A DNA stretch of 57,583 nt from Bacteroidia bacterium. Lineage in GTDB: Bacteria > Bacteroidota > Bacteroidia > J057 > JAIXKT01. A program made the translations under genes and the position numbers. The stretch spans positions 1-57,583 of the forward strand of contig JAIXKT010000055.1 in assembly GCA_026932145.1 (NCBI GenBank), given 5' to 3'. Positions 1 through 8,185 of this stretch are shown one piece after another. Under the pieces are notes generated by a model. The model worked only from the letters and a program-made list of their open reading frames with translations. It was not told the origin of the DNA and did not search any database. The number at the start of each line of letters is the position of its first letter. Positions within the stretch are counted from its first letter, which is position 1.

Positions 1-211
1 CCAATGATACACAAAGAAAAAAATTAAAAAAAATAAAAAGAAAGCTCTAAAAACACTGGAAAGTCTCTCGAAAGTCTGATTTCAAAGTCAAATTTTATAC
101 CGATACATTTGACCTTTTTACCGATAAACCGACATACTCGGTGTGTTCTCCGATTTTTTAGCTACATATATTTATATTCAGTGCAACTTTGTATATCCAA
201 AATAAAGAATC
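1..211. other. AT-rich leader region before the first operon
   Basis: No gene is visible here. The first 60 bases are A-rich. A GAAAGTCT octamer occurs twice near 60-80 and CCGATA-type words recur at about 98-127. Just before the first gene, CAACTTTG at 184-191 resembles the Bacteroidota -7 element TAnnTTTG with the first base changed, and it sits 20 nt before the ATG at 212. This is the most likely promoter position for the six-gene operon. The assignment rests on one near-match only. Confidence 0.35.
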
Positions 212-457
212 ATGCAGTTAAATAAAAATATAGCGGTTAGTGACTCGGGGTTTATTTTTAACCCAAGCACTGGGGACTCTTTTTCTACCAATACTATTGG
301 AGGCGAGATTATTCAAATGCTGAAAGAGAATAAAGATAAGGAAGAGATTATCCAAAAACTCTTGGAGGATTATTTGGTAGATAAATCTACCTTAGAAAAA
401 GACTTACAAGATTTTATTCAGATGCTAACGGCTCATTATCTATTAAAAAATGAGTAA
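212..457 (+). CDS. PqqD-like small protein (peptide-binding/RRE fold)
   Basis: This 81-residue protein matches the general pattern of the PqqD family. It has an N-terminal segment of short beta strands with the FNPSTGDSF pattern (residues 16-24), then TIGGEIIQML and two helical segments ending in a hydrophobic tail. PqqD and related RiPP recognition elements bind a peptide and present it to a modifying enzyme; standalone PqqD-like proteins also occur beside kinases and ligases with unknown partners. It has no signal peptide, so it should be cytoplasmic. The gene overlaps the following ATP-grasp gene by eight bases, which argues for coupled translation and a shared function. No precursor peptide gene is seen next to it, so its ligand is unknown. 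The family call is from pattern recognition, not from an alignment. Confidence 0.7.
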   Translation: MQLNKNIAVSDSGFIFNPSTGDSFSTNTIGGEIIQMLKENKDKEEIIQKLLEDYLVDKSTLEKDLQDFIQMLTAHYLLKNE

Positions 458-1499
458 GCAAAAAATCACCGTAGGAGTTACTGGCTTAAATAACATTGAC
501 AGTCCTGGGCCGGGTATTCCGGTAATTCGGGCTTTAAAGGAAAGTTCACATTTTGAGGTTCGGATTATTGGGTTGAGCTATGAAACCTTAGAGCCGGGGC
601 TGTATATGCACGATTTGGTTGATAAGTCGTATTCCATACCGCTTCCGGGTACCGGAACGGCAAGTTTATTACAACGTTTGAGCTACATTCATGAAAAAGA
701 GCAGTTAGATGTTATTATTCCCAATTTTGATGCGGAGTTACACAGTTTTATTCGGTTAGCTCCGCAGCTAAAGGCTGAATTTGGAATAGCTACGTTTCTG
801 CCTACCCAAGAGCAATTTGAATCTCGGCATAAATCGGTGCTGTATGAATTTGGTGTAGCCAACAAAATTAAAGTACCCAAGTCCCGTATGGTATTTTCTC
901 CGGCAGAAATTACCGCACTTGCGTATGAATTTTCTTTTCCGATTGTCGTTAAGGGAAAGTTTTATGATGCGCATATTGCTGCAACAATGGAGCAGGCTAT
1001 TAGCTATTTCCACAAAATCAGCGCTAAGTGGGGGCTTCCTATCATTATCCAAGAATTTGTTTCCGGTAATGAAGTGAATGTTACAGCCATTGGTAATGGT
1101 ACGGGAAAATGTATCGGCGCAGTGCCTATGCGTAAATTGTATATTACTGACAAGGGAAAAGCTTGGGCAGGCATTTCCTTAGAAGACGAGCAACTTATCG
1201 AGATTACCAATCGAGTTATTGCAAACTCCTGCTGGAAAGGCGGCTGTGAGCTGGAGTTCATCAAGACACAAGCCGGTGAATATTATCTATTAGAAATGAA
1301 TCCCCGTTTTCCGGCATGGATTTATTTAGCCGTAGGCTGCGGCCAAAATCACCCGGAAGCACTCGTTAAAATGGCCTTAGAGCAAAACGTGGAACCATTT
1401 GCAAATTATGAAAGCGGAAAATTATTTATCCGATACAGTTTTGACCAAATTGTATCATTGAGTGAATTTGAGAAAATATCTACATTCGGAGAATTATAA
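450..1499 (+). CDS. ATP-grasp ligase (CarB/PylC-like)
   Basis: This 349-residue protein has the three-part layout of an ATP-grasp enzyme. An N-terminal Rossmann-like lobe begins GVTGLNN and has DVIIPNFDAE near residue 90. The central ATP-binding lobe has FPIVVKG near 168 and IIIQEFVSGNEVNVTAIG near 199. The C-terminal lobe has the metal and ATP motifs GGCELEFI and YYLLEMNPRFPAW (about residues 255-290). These enzymes form amide or similar bonds through an acyl-phosphate. The sequence is nearest in style to carbamoyl-phosphate synthase and PylC-type carboxylate-amine ligases. It overlaps the PqqD-like gene upstream and lies 29 bases before a decarboxylase-like gene. I infer that it ligates a small amine or amino acid to a carboxylate supplied within this operon; the substrate cannot be read from the sequence. 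Confidence 0.8.
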   Translation: MSKQKITVGVTGLNNIDSPGPGIPVIRALKESSHFEVRIIGLSYETLEPGLYMHDLVDKSYSIPLPGTGTASLLQRLSYIHEKEQLDVIIPNFDAELHSFIRLAPQLKAEFGIATFLPTQEQFESRHKSVLYEFGVANKIKVPKSRMVFSPAEITALAYEFSFPIVVKGKFYDAHIAATMEQAISYFHKISAKWGLPIIIQEFVSGNEVNVTAIGNGTGKCIGAVPMRKLYITDKGKAWAGISLEDEQLIEITNRVIANSCWKGGCELEFIKTQAGEYYLLEMNPRFPAWIYLAVGCGQNHPEALVKMALEQNVEPFANYESGKLFIRYSFDQIVSLSEFEKISTFGEL

Positions 1500-1528
1500 A
1501 ATTATTTTTTCTAACAAAGACAACTATT

Positions 1529-2890
1529 ATGAGCAAGAAATCCTATGAACGTCCGGTCATTCAGAAGCTAAACGCCGGTATTATGAACAAGTTTGGCACT
1601 AAAACGGAGTTTTTTCCGGTAACTCATATTGACGGAGTTGCGGTAAACAAACTATTAACCGATTATGGTTCACCGCTTTTTGTGATTTCGGAAAGACAAA
1701 TTCGCAGAAATTACCAGCAAGCGAATCGAGCTTTTAAAACCCGCTACCCCAAAGTACAATTTGCTTGGAGCTATAAAACCAATTACCTGAATGCTGTCTG
1801 CAAAACATTTCATCAAGAAGGTTCTTGGGCAGAAGTTGTTTCTATTTTTGAATACCGGAAAGCCCTTGCAAATGGTGTTCCGGGAAATAAAATTATATTC
1901 AATGGCCCTGATAAAACAGAGGCTGACCTAAAATTTGCTGCAGAAAATGATTCGCTCATCCACATTGACCATTACGATGAATTGTATCAACTTGTAGAGA
2001 TTTTGCAAACAGAGGATCTTCATGCTCGGGTAGCTATCCGGGTAAATATGGATACCGGAATTTACCCCATGTGGGATAGGTTTGGCTTTAACTACGAAAA
2101 TGGGCAGGCGTGGAACGCAATTACCAAAATCATGTCCCAGCCGGGAATGGAATTGGTGGGCTTGCATTGCCATATCGGAACATATATGCTGAGTGCGCAA
2201 GCATACGCTACCGCTGCCTATAAATTAGCTGACTTAGCACACCATATCAAACTTAAATACGGAAAAGTTATCCAATACTTAGATTTAGGAGGAGGATTTG
2301 CTTCCGAAAACACCCTAAAAGGTTCTTACCTGCAAGGTGCTGATGTTGTTCCCTCTATTGACGACTACGCAGAAGCTATCACAACAGCAATATTGAATGC
2401 CGGATTTAAGCAGGAAGACCTACCAACCTTATTTTTAGAAACTGGAAGGGCATTAATTGATGATGCCGCTTGGCTGCTGGGAACCGTTATTGCGACCAAA
2501 CGTTTAAGCGACGGCAGGAGAGCAACTATCTTGGACTTCGGGGTAAATCTGCTCTTTACTTCTTTCTGGTATGACCATAAGATTTCTGTATCCAAAGAAT
2601 TTTCACACCACACTGAAGACATGATTCTTTACGGACCTTTGTGTATGAACATAGATTGTGTGCGGGAAAACATTAACCTTCCGTTACTGAACAAGGGAGA
2701 CCACGTTGTTGTGCACAAAGTAGGTGCTTACAATATGACCCAGTGGATGCAATTCATCCAAATGCGCCCCAAAATCGTGCTGATTGACAGAGAAGGAAAA
2801 GTACACATCATCAGGGAAAATGAATCCTTAGAAACAATGCTGCGATATGAACAAACTCCTGACCATTTACAGGATATTTCATTAGCTTAA
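1529..2890 (+). CDS. Fold-type III PLP decarboxylase-like protein (LysA family)
   Basis: The 453-residue protein follows the diaminopimelate/ornithine decarboxylase plan. The likely PLP lysine is K83 in FAWSYKTNYLNA, matching the usual YAxKAN motif. HCHIGTY, YLDLGGGFA (phosphate-binding glycines), LETGRALID and GPLCMNIDCV follow, the last holding the Cys and Asp expected in the C-terminal active-site motif. HKVGAYNMTQW near the end matches the GAY motif. It would decarboxylate an amino acid or act on a related D- or L-centre. It is somewhat longer than typical LysA because of an N-terminal extension of about 25 residues. Its position after the ATP-grasp gene suggests it makes the amine that is ligated, or processes the ligated product. 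It is unlikely to be the housekeeping LysA, because no other lysine pathway genes are adjacent. Confidence 0.75.
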   Translation: MSKKSYERPVIQKLNAGIMNKFGTKTEFFPVTHIDGVAVNKLLTDYGSPLFVISERQIRRNYQQANRAFKTRYPKVQFAWSYKTNYLNAVCKTFHQEGSWAEVVSIFEYRKALANGVPGNKIIFNGPDKTEADLKFAAENDSLIHIDHYDELYQLVEILQTEDLHARVAIRVNMDTGIYPMWDRFGFNYENGQAWNAITKIMSQPGMELVGLHCHIGTYMLSAQAYATAAYKLADLAHHIKLKYGKVIQYLDLGGGFASENTLKGSYLQGADVVPSIDDYAEAITTAILNAGFKQEDLPTLFLETGRALIDDAAWLLGTVIATKRLSDGRRATILDFGVNLLFTSFWYDHKISVSKEFSHHTEDMILYGPLCMNIDCVRENINLPLLNKGDHVVVHKVGAYNMTQWMQFIQMRPKIVLIDREGKVHIIRENESLETMLRYEQTPDHLQDISLA

Positions 2891-2976
2891 TCATAAAACC
2901 AGAATCTATACATTTATCTGATTATCAATAAATAACATATTGAAAAAAATAACCTGTTTACTAAATTGAGATATTT

Positions 2977-5157
2977 ATGCTGAAGCAGATTTCTTTATGG
3001 CTTGAATCAACCCTAAATAGTTACGGCCAGATATTTTTTTCATTAAATCCGGTTTTTTCTGGAATAATTTTATTGGTAACTTTATTTGTACCAACACAAG
3101 GTTTAGCCGGTTTATCAGGTGTTTTGTTAGCCAATTTTTTGGCACAGCGCTTAGGTTTCAACCAAACAGAAATTCGGGAAGGTATTTTTGGTTTCAATGC
3201 CTTGTTGTTAGGCTTAGCCTTAGCGCATCAGTTTGACTTTACACTCACATTCTGCTTCTTCTTTATCATATCAATCGTTATTTTGCTGCTGATGACGGCT
3301 GTGATAAAAGGTTTTTTGCAGGTTTATCATTTGCCTTTTGTGAGTTTACCTTTTTTGGCGACCTATTGGCTCGTTTCTCTCTCGGCGGGCAATATGTCGT
3401 CTTTGGTATGGAGCGACCAAGCCGTTTATGCAATTAATGAACATTCAAGGATGCAGGAATATGCTTGGTATCAGTTAGTTCACAGCTTAGATGCTAATTC
3501 TTTACCGTTATTTGTAGCTGTTTTTTTGCGGACGTTATCGTCCGTATTTTTTGTAGATTCTATTTTGGGAGGCTTATTGATAGCTTTGGGGCTATTGTAT
3601 CACTCAAGGATTGCGTTTTCGTTAGCGGTAATAGGCTTCTCAACGGCAATCGTTTGTTATCAATTATTAGGTGTTCCGTTATTAGATTTTATTTATGGTT
3701 TAAGCGGCTCCAATTTTATTTTTTGGGGAATAGCCGTAGGCTGTTTTTATCTTGTGCCAAATATTGGGAGTTATTTAGCGGTGATTATTCTAACACCGGT
3801 TTTAATGATGCTGGTAATTAGCTCCGGAAAAGTGCTGGAAGTTTTTCAACTAAAAGCCTTTACAGTAGCCTTTTCTGCACTCACTATCCTATTTTTGTTT
3901 GCATTATTACACCGTTGGTTTCATCAGTTTTTGCATTTGGTTACAGTTCAATATTACCATGCAGAGAAAACAATCTATAAATATCTTTCTTCATTACAGC
4001 GTCTAAAAAATGTTGGTTATGCTAAAATTTCCTTACCGTTTTTTGGAGAATGGTCTGTTAGTCAAGGATATAATGGTTCTCTTACCCACTTAGGTGATTG
4101 GAGCTACGCCTTAGATTTTATGATTCAAGATGATGAACAAAAGAGTTATTACAGAGCGGGAGTTAATCGGGAAGACTATTATTGCTACAACAAACCGGTT
4201 TTAGCTCCTTTGGATGGCTATGTTTATGACATTCACAATTACGTTGAAGAGAATGACATTGCTGGAGTGAATACAGAACAAAATTGGGGTAATACTATTA
4301 TTATCAATCACTTGAATGGGTTATATTCACAGATCAGCCACCTTAAAAAAGATTCATTTTTGGTTTCTATTGGGGATTATGTTACTCGGGGCACAATCAT
4401 AGCGGCTTGTGGAAATAGCGGGCGTTCACCGGAACCACATATCCATTTTCAGCTACAAACAATTCCATTGGTTGGTGCAAAAACACTCCCTTATCCGGTG
4501 GCTTATTTTGTCGAAAAAGATAAAAATGACCAAGAAACATTACACACTTTTGAAGTACCAAAGCTACATACAACCATCAGTAATGTTCTACCGGCTGAAC
4601 TACTCACGGCAAGTTTTGATTTCAAACCCGGTAAAAAAATTGCTTTTTTGAAAGAAAACACTCAAGAACTCACCGTTTGGGAGGTGATGACAGACGCTTT
4701 CAACCGAAGTTACTTATTCTGCACCGAAACCAAATCCGTAGCCTATTTCATAAATGATGCAACAATGTTTTATTTTACTGACTTTGAGGGAGATAGAAAC
4801 TCATTGTTATTTCAATTTTACTTAGCGGCTTTTCGCGTATTGCTGGGTTGTTATCCCAAAGTTACCCTCACAGACCAAATTCCCTTAATTCATTTCAGCA
4901 GCATTTGGGTTCAGTGGATACAAGATTTCTTAGCTCCGTTTTACCTGTTCGTTAAGGCTGCTTATGAAAGCCGAATCTCGACAGTAGATAATCAACATTC
5001 ACCGGCTAACTTAGCGATTTTAAGCCACATAAATACCCGATTTTGGGGTAAAAAAACAAATTCAGTTTCCTACAAAATCTCTTTGTACGAAAAAAGAATC
5101 CAGCACTTTTCTATTTTAAAAAAACATCAAACAATCAATTATTTATGCGTTGCTTGA
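2977..5157 (+). CDS. Urea transporter family membrane protein fused to M23 metallopeptidase
   Basis: This 726-residue protein joins two unrelated parts. Residues 1 to about 320 are very hydrophobic, with roughly ten membrane segments and urea-transporter-like phrases (FFSLNPVFSGIILLV, REGIFGFNALLLGLALA). From about residue 355 a soluble M23 (LytM-type) peptidase follows. It has H371 and D380 in THLGDWSYALDF, a glycine-rich beta core (SIGDYVTRGTIIAACGNSG) and H488/H490 in PEPHIHF, so the zinc ligands look intact. A further 200 or so residues after the peptidase have no recognised domain. M23 peptidases cut peptide cross-links in murein or glycyl peptides. No urease genes are nearby, so ordinary urea uptake is doubtful; the channel may carry another small amide or amine. 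The stop overlaps the next gene by 13 bases. Confidence 0.8.
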   Translation: MLKQISLWLESTLNSYGQIFFSLNPVFSGIILLVTLFVPTQGLAGLSGVLLANFLAQRLGFNQTEIREGIFGFNALLLGLALAHQFDFTLTFCFFFIISIVILLLMTAVIKGFLQVYHLPFVSLPFLATYWLVSLSAGNMSSLVWSDQAVYAINEHSRMQEYAWYQLVHSLDANSLPLFVAVFLRTLSSVFFVDSILGGLLIALGLLYHSRIAFSLAVIGFSTAIVCYQLLGVPLLDFIYGLSGSNFIFWGIAVGCFYLVPNIGSYLAVIILTPVLMMLVISSGKVLEVFQLKAFTVAFSALTILFLFALLHRWFHQFLHLVTVQYYHAEKTIYKYLSSLQRLKNVGYAKISLPFFGEWSVSQGYNGSLTHLGDWSYALDFMIQDDEQKSYYRAGVNREDYYCYNKPVLAPLDGYVYDIHNYVEENDIAGVNTEQNWGNTIIINHLNGLYSQISHLKKDSFLVSIGDYVTRGTIIAACGNSGRSPEPHIHFQLQTIPLVGAKTLPYPVAYFVEKDKNDQETLHTFEVPKLHTTISNVLPAELLTASFDFKPGKKIAFLKENTQELTVWEVMTDAFNRSYLFCTETKSVAYFINDATMFYFTDFEGDRNSLLFQFYLAAFRVLLGCYPKVTLTDQIPLIHFSSIWVQWIQDFLAPFYLFVKAAYESRISTVDNQHSPANLAILSHINTRFWGKKTNSVSYKISLYEKRIQHFSILKKHQTINYLCVA

Positions 5158-6488
5158 TTGTTGTAGCAAAAGTAGGGCTTTTATTAGCCAGTTTTGCAGC
5201 TATCGTTTTTAATGGATTTAGTCAAAACCTCTTAGATGTTGATTATCAAACGTACAATCTTTTTGTGCAAGGAAAGTATGACTCCTTAAAAATCATTGGA
5301 AATGAATACATTAAAAGAGGTGATGATTTTTATTTTTTGAGAATGCGTTTGGGAATGATTTATTATCAGGAAAAGAACTATGAAGTTGCTCAACAGCATT
5401 TTGAACGAGCATACCAATTTAACGATGCTGATTCAGTTTTACAGGAATACTTGTATTTTACATATCTCTTTACGAATCAGCCGGAATCGGCAAATATTTT
5501 GCTCTGTAAGTCATCAATAAGTCTGCAACAAAAGCTAAACTATCGTCCTTCGGGTATCCGGCAGATTACCATCGGCGGCGGCTATCTGACTACCAATAAT
5601 GACCACAACTTTGCAGCAAAAGATATTTTGCAGCAAAATGCCTATGCAGAAGGATATTTTTCCGGTAAAGCTATTTTCGGACGCTTAGAAATACAAAGCG
5701 TTCATAATAAAGGACTTAGAATGTTTCATGCAATCCAGTGTTTTAGTACTACAACTCTTGGGCGCACAATTGCGCCAACGTTTCATTATGCCCAAACGGG
5801 TAATAACTTAAATATTCAGTATAACGGAATGTTATCTTATGCTTTTAATCGTGGTTGGAAAACTTATTTGGGGGCGGGCTTTTATAGACAGACATATTCT
5901 TTGTATCAATTTGAAACGACGAATCCTGTATCTCCGGATACTTTTCCCAAAACAAAAGTTTTTTATCAAGGTTTTTGGTCAGATTGTTTTGCCGGAGTAT
6001 TTGGCGTGAGCAAACGCCTTCCGTACTGCGCTCCTTTATTGGAAATTGCAGTTGCAAATTTTAACCAGAAACTCTTTTTGCAGGGAGAAACCTCTATTAC
6101 TTATTTTCCACTTGGAAATACCCATTTTTACGGCACAACTACCTTCACATTAATCAAGCAAGATTCTTTAAATCAGTTTGTTATATCTCAATCTATCGGT
6201 GGAAAAATAACCAACAAGCTCTGGTATGAAATCAATGGCAGCTACGGAAACCATCAAAACTATCTGGCTGCGATGGGGTTTCTAACCTATAATACGCTTG
6301 GAATAGTTCGCAGCACCATCGGGTTTGATTTACGATATTATCTCAATCGGTTTATAATCAACTTATTGTATAGATTTCAATTACGGGAAGGGAACTACTT
6401 TCAAGTTACCCGAGAAAATATTATTCAACGACCAAATTTTAATTTCAATAACCACATTTTTTCAATTTCAATAACATGGAAACTGTAA
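5145..6488 (+). CDS. Predicted outer-membrane beta-barrel protein with N-terminal TPR segment
   Basis: The 447-residue product starts with a signal peptide (MRCLIVVAKVGLLLASFAAIVFNGFSQ). A TPR-like helical part of about 90 residues follows (FLRMRLGMIYYQEKNYEVAQQHFERAY). From about residue 140 to the end come alternating amphipathic strands rich in Tyr, Phe and Gly, finishing with HIFSISITWKL, the aromatic last strand typical of outer-membrane barrels. The layout resembles YaiO-type outer-membrane proteins, but no diagnostic motif was found. The start overlaps the end of the transporter-peptidase gene and the stop overlaps the next gene, so the three are translationally coupled. A role as the outer-membrane exit or assembly point of this operon's product is inference. 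Confidence 0.6.
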   Translation: MRCLIVVAKVGLLLASFAAIVFNGFSQNLLDVDYQTYNLFVQGKYDSLKIIGNEYIKRGDDFYFLRMRLGMIYYQEKNYEVAQQHFERAYQFNDADSVLQEYLYFTYLFTNQPESANILLCKSSISLQQKLNYRPSGIRQITIGGGYLTTNNDHNFAAKDILQQNAYAEGYFSGKAIFGRLEIQSVHNKGLRMFHAIQCFSTTTLGRTIAPTFHYAQTGNNLNIQYNGMLSYAFNRGWKTYLGAGFYRQTYSLYQFETTNPVSPDTFPKTKVFYQGFWSDCFAGVFGVSKRLPYCAPLLEIAVANFNQKLFLQGETSITYFPLGNTHFYGTTTFTLIKQDSLNQFVISQSIGGKITNKLWYEINGSYGNHQNYLAAMGFLTYNTLGIVRSTIGFDLRYYLNRFIINLLYRFQLREGNYFQVTRENIIQRPNFNFNNHIFSISITWKL

Positions 6489-7093
6489 GAAAAATTTCTG
6501 TATTCTGTCTGTTAGCAATGCCTTTAGTTGTTTTTGGACAAGACCAAGCTATTCTACATCAGGCATTTAGCAAAAGTTATACTCAAGAATCTGCACATAA
6601 TTACAAAGGAGCTATTGCCGAACTTTCTGCACACTACACCGAATCGTCTTACGAACTCAACTTACGTCTTGCTTGGCTTAGCTATTTAGCCGGATTATTC
6701 AATGAATCCGTTACATATTACCAAAAAGCGGCAAAACTGATGCCTGCGGCAACAGAACCTCTTTGGGGAATCATCAACCCTTATACCAAAACCGAAAATT
6801 ACAATGATATTGAGCAAATTTACTTGTCTATTTTGAAGTTAGATCCCAAAAATGCTAAAGCTAATTATTCTTTGGGAATTTTGTATTACTACCGCAAAGA
6901 CTTTATCAATGCAAAAAAATATTTAGATGTATCCCTAAATCTATATCCATTTGACTATGACTCTATGCTGATGAGTGCTTGGACAAACTATTTTTTAGGG
7001 AAATTAAACGAGGCTAAAATTCTATTTAACAAGGTGTTGCTTTCAAACCCCAATGATAAATCTGCTCTGGATGGATTGGGGCTAATCAAATAA
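6476..7093 (+). CDS. Secreted/periplasmic TPR-repeat protein
   Basis: This is a 205-residue protein with a signal peptide (METVRKISVFCLLAMPLVVFGQ) and about four TPR units. The units are seen as repeated Y-x-x-A and A-x-x-x-x-x-x-A patterns, for example LGILYYYRKDFINAKKYLD and SAWTNYFLGKLNEAKILFN. TPR domains mediate protein contacts, so it is likely a periplasmic adaptor for the barrel protein encoded just upstream, with which it overlaps by 13 bases. It is the last gene of the operon; a long hairpin follows 43 bases later. No enzymatic motif is seen. Confidence 0.7.
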   Translation: METVRKISVFCLLAMPLVVFGQDQAILHQAFSKSYTQESAHNYKGAIAELSAHYTESSYELNLRLAWLSYLAGLFNESVTYYQKAAKLMPAATEPLWGIINPYTKTENYNDIEQIYLSILKLDPKNAKANYSLGILYYYRKDFINAKKYLDVSLNLYPFDYDSMLMSAWTNYFLGKLNEAKILFNKVLLSNPNDKSALDGLGLIK

Positions 7094-7135
7094 GAAACAC
7101 TATTTATTACTTTTCATAAATAGTTTAAACAACTT

Positions 7136-7205
7136 AACATCCAACTTCTATAATTTAACAATCTGTTTTTCAGGATATTGCTTTAATAGAAGTTGGATGT
7201 TTTTT
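7136..7205 (+). terminator. Long-stem hairpin terminator of the first operon
   Basis: A perfect 16-base stem pairs 7136-7151 with 7186-7201, separated by a 34-base loop and followed by TTTT on the plus strand. It lies between the end of the TPR gene and the convergent sigma factor gene. The T-run orientation fits termination of the plus-strand operon. The large loop is unusual for an intrinsic terminator. Confidence 0.65.
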
Positions 7206-7210
7206 AGATT

Positions 7211-7837
7211 TCAGGCTGCATTTTTAGTGTCTAATAAAGTGCGCAGTTTTTTTAAGGCATAACGCAGCCGTCCTAAGGTAGTATTTAGGTTGGTGCCTGT
7301 TTGCTCTGCTATTTCACGGAAAGAGAGTTCTTCAAAAAAGCGCAGGTGAACTACCTCCCGCTGAGATTTTGGAAGCTGGTTTAATAAGCAGGAAATAGTT
7401 TCTGCTAATTCTTGATACATAAGTTGTTCCTCCGGCATACTATCGCTATGAATAGCCTTTTGAGCTACAAGCAAGTCTTCGTTACCCCACAGATGTTGTT
7501 TACTCTTTTGGTTTCGATACTTATCTATAGCCAGATTTCGGATAATACGGCTTGCCCACGATAAAAATCTACCGTCATCAGCATACTTTCCAGAAATAAC
7601 CTGTTGATAGATTTTTAGCATACCCTCTTGCAGCAAATCATCTACAGATGCTGCATCCAGTAAAATTTTTTTAGCTACACTGCGCAAGTATGTGTGATGG
7701 CGGTGCATCAACATATCAAAAGCACGGCATTCCCCTTGTTGCAAAATATGAACTAATTCAATATCTGAAAGATTTGCCCAACTTAACTTTGTTTTCATTG
7801 CTTTACGATTTAAAGGTTTTCGTAAAGGTTCTTCCAT
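7211..7837 (-). CDS. ECF-type RNA polymerase sigma factor
   Basis: The 208-residue protein has the sigma-70 region 2 signature ASVDDLLQEGMLKIYQQV and RFLSWASRIIRNLAIDKYR. It then has region 4 (LPKSQREVVHLRFFEELSFREIAEQTGTNLNTTLGRLRYALKKLR), a helix-turn-helix that would contact the -35 region. It lacks regions 1 and 3, as ECF factors do. A second possible start at residue 14 (MKTKLSWANLSD) would give a more usual N terminus, so the first 13 residues are uncertain. No anti-sigma factor gene lies beside it, unlike many Bacteroidota FecI-type factors, so its control is not evident. A TTTACGT/ACGTAAA inverted repeat sits immediately upstream at 7841-7858. Confidence 0.85.
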   Translation of the reverse strand: MEEPLRKPLNRKAMKTKLSWANLSDIELVHILQQGECRAFDMLMHRHHTYLRSVAKKILLDAASVDDLLQEGMLKIYQQVISGKYADDGRFLSWASRIIRNLAIDKYRNQKSKQHLWGNEDLLVAQKAIHSDSMPEEQLMYQELAETISCLLNQLPKSQREVVHLRFFEELSFREIAEQTGTNLNTTLGRLRYALKKLRTLLDTKNAA

Positions 7838-7840
7838 ATT

Positions 7841-7858
7841 TTTACGTTTATACGTAAA
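7841..7858. promoter_or_regulatory. Inverted repeat upstream of the sigma factor gene
   Basis: TTTACGT (7841-7847) and ACGTAAA (7852-7858) form a perfect seven-base inverted repeat with a four-base spacer, starting four bases before the sigma factor ATG on the minus strand. This position suits an operator or a 5' leader hairpin. No binding protein can be named. Confidence 0.3.
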
Positions 7859-8156
7859 TCTGAAACATAAATTTTACACTATTAAGTAAAAGTGCTCTTA
7901 TAGGTAGCGGTCTAATGATGAGTGTAAATATTTAACGAATAAAGTAATGAATTATTTTATGGATAGAATTTTTTTAGCAAGAAATGATGGCTCAAATGTA
8001 GTGAATTATTTGTTTTACAAAGAACTTTTAGTGCTAAAAAGTAGTTTTTGGTAAATACGTAACGCTCCGGTTAGTGGCTATTTTGATACCCAAAACGCCC
8101 ACCAAGTTTATTGGACAATTTAGTTAGAAAATATTTAGGCAGCGTTAAAAGTTTTG

Positions 8157-8164
8157 TATTTTTG
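8157..8164 (+). promoter_or_regulatory. -7 promoter element (TATTTTTG)
   Basis: TATTTTTG matches the Bacteroidota -7 consensus TAnnTTTG and lies 21 bases before an in-frame ATG at 8186. This makes that ATG a better start than the upstream TTG at 8111, which would precede the promoter. Confidence 0.5.
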
Positions 8165-8185
8165 TCATTTTCGGATAGTTACCTT

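Noticed and set aside
212-2890. Classical RiPP cluster with precursor peptide and radical SAM enzyme
   Set aside because: Only a PqqD-like protein is present. There is no radical SAM or cyclodehydratase gene and no small leader-core peptide gene in or next to the operon.
2977-5157. Urea utilisation locus
   Set aside because: No urease structural or accessory genes occur in the window, so the transporter-like domain alone does not support this.
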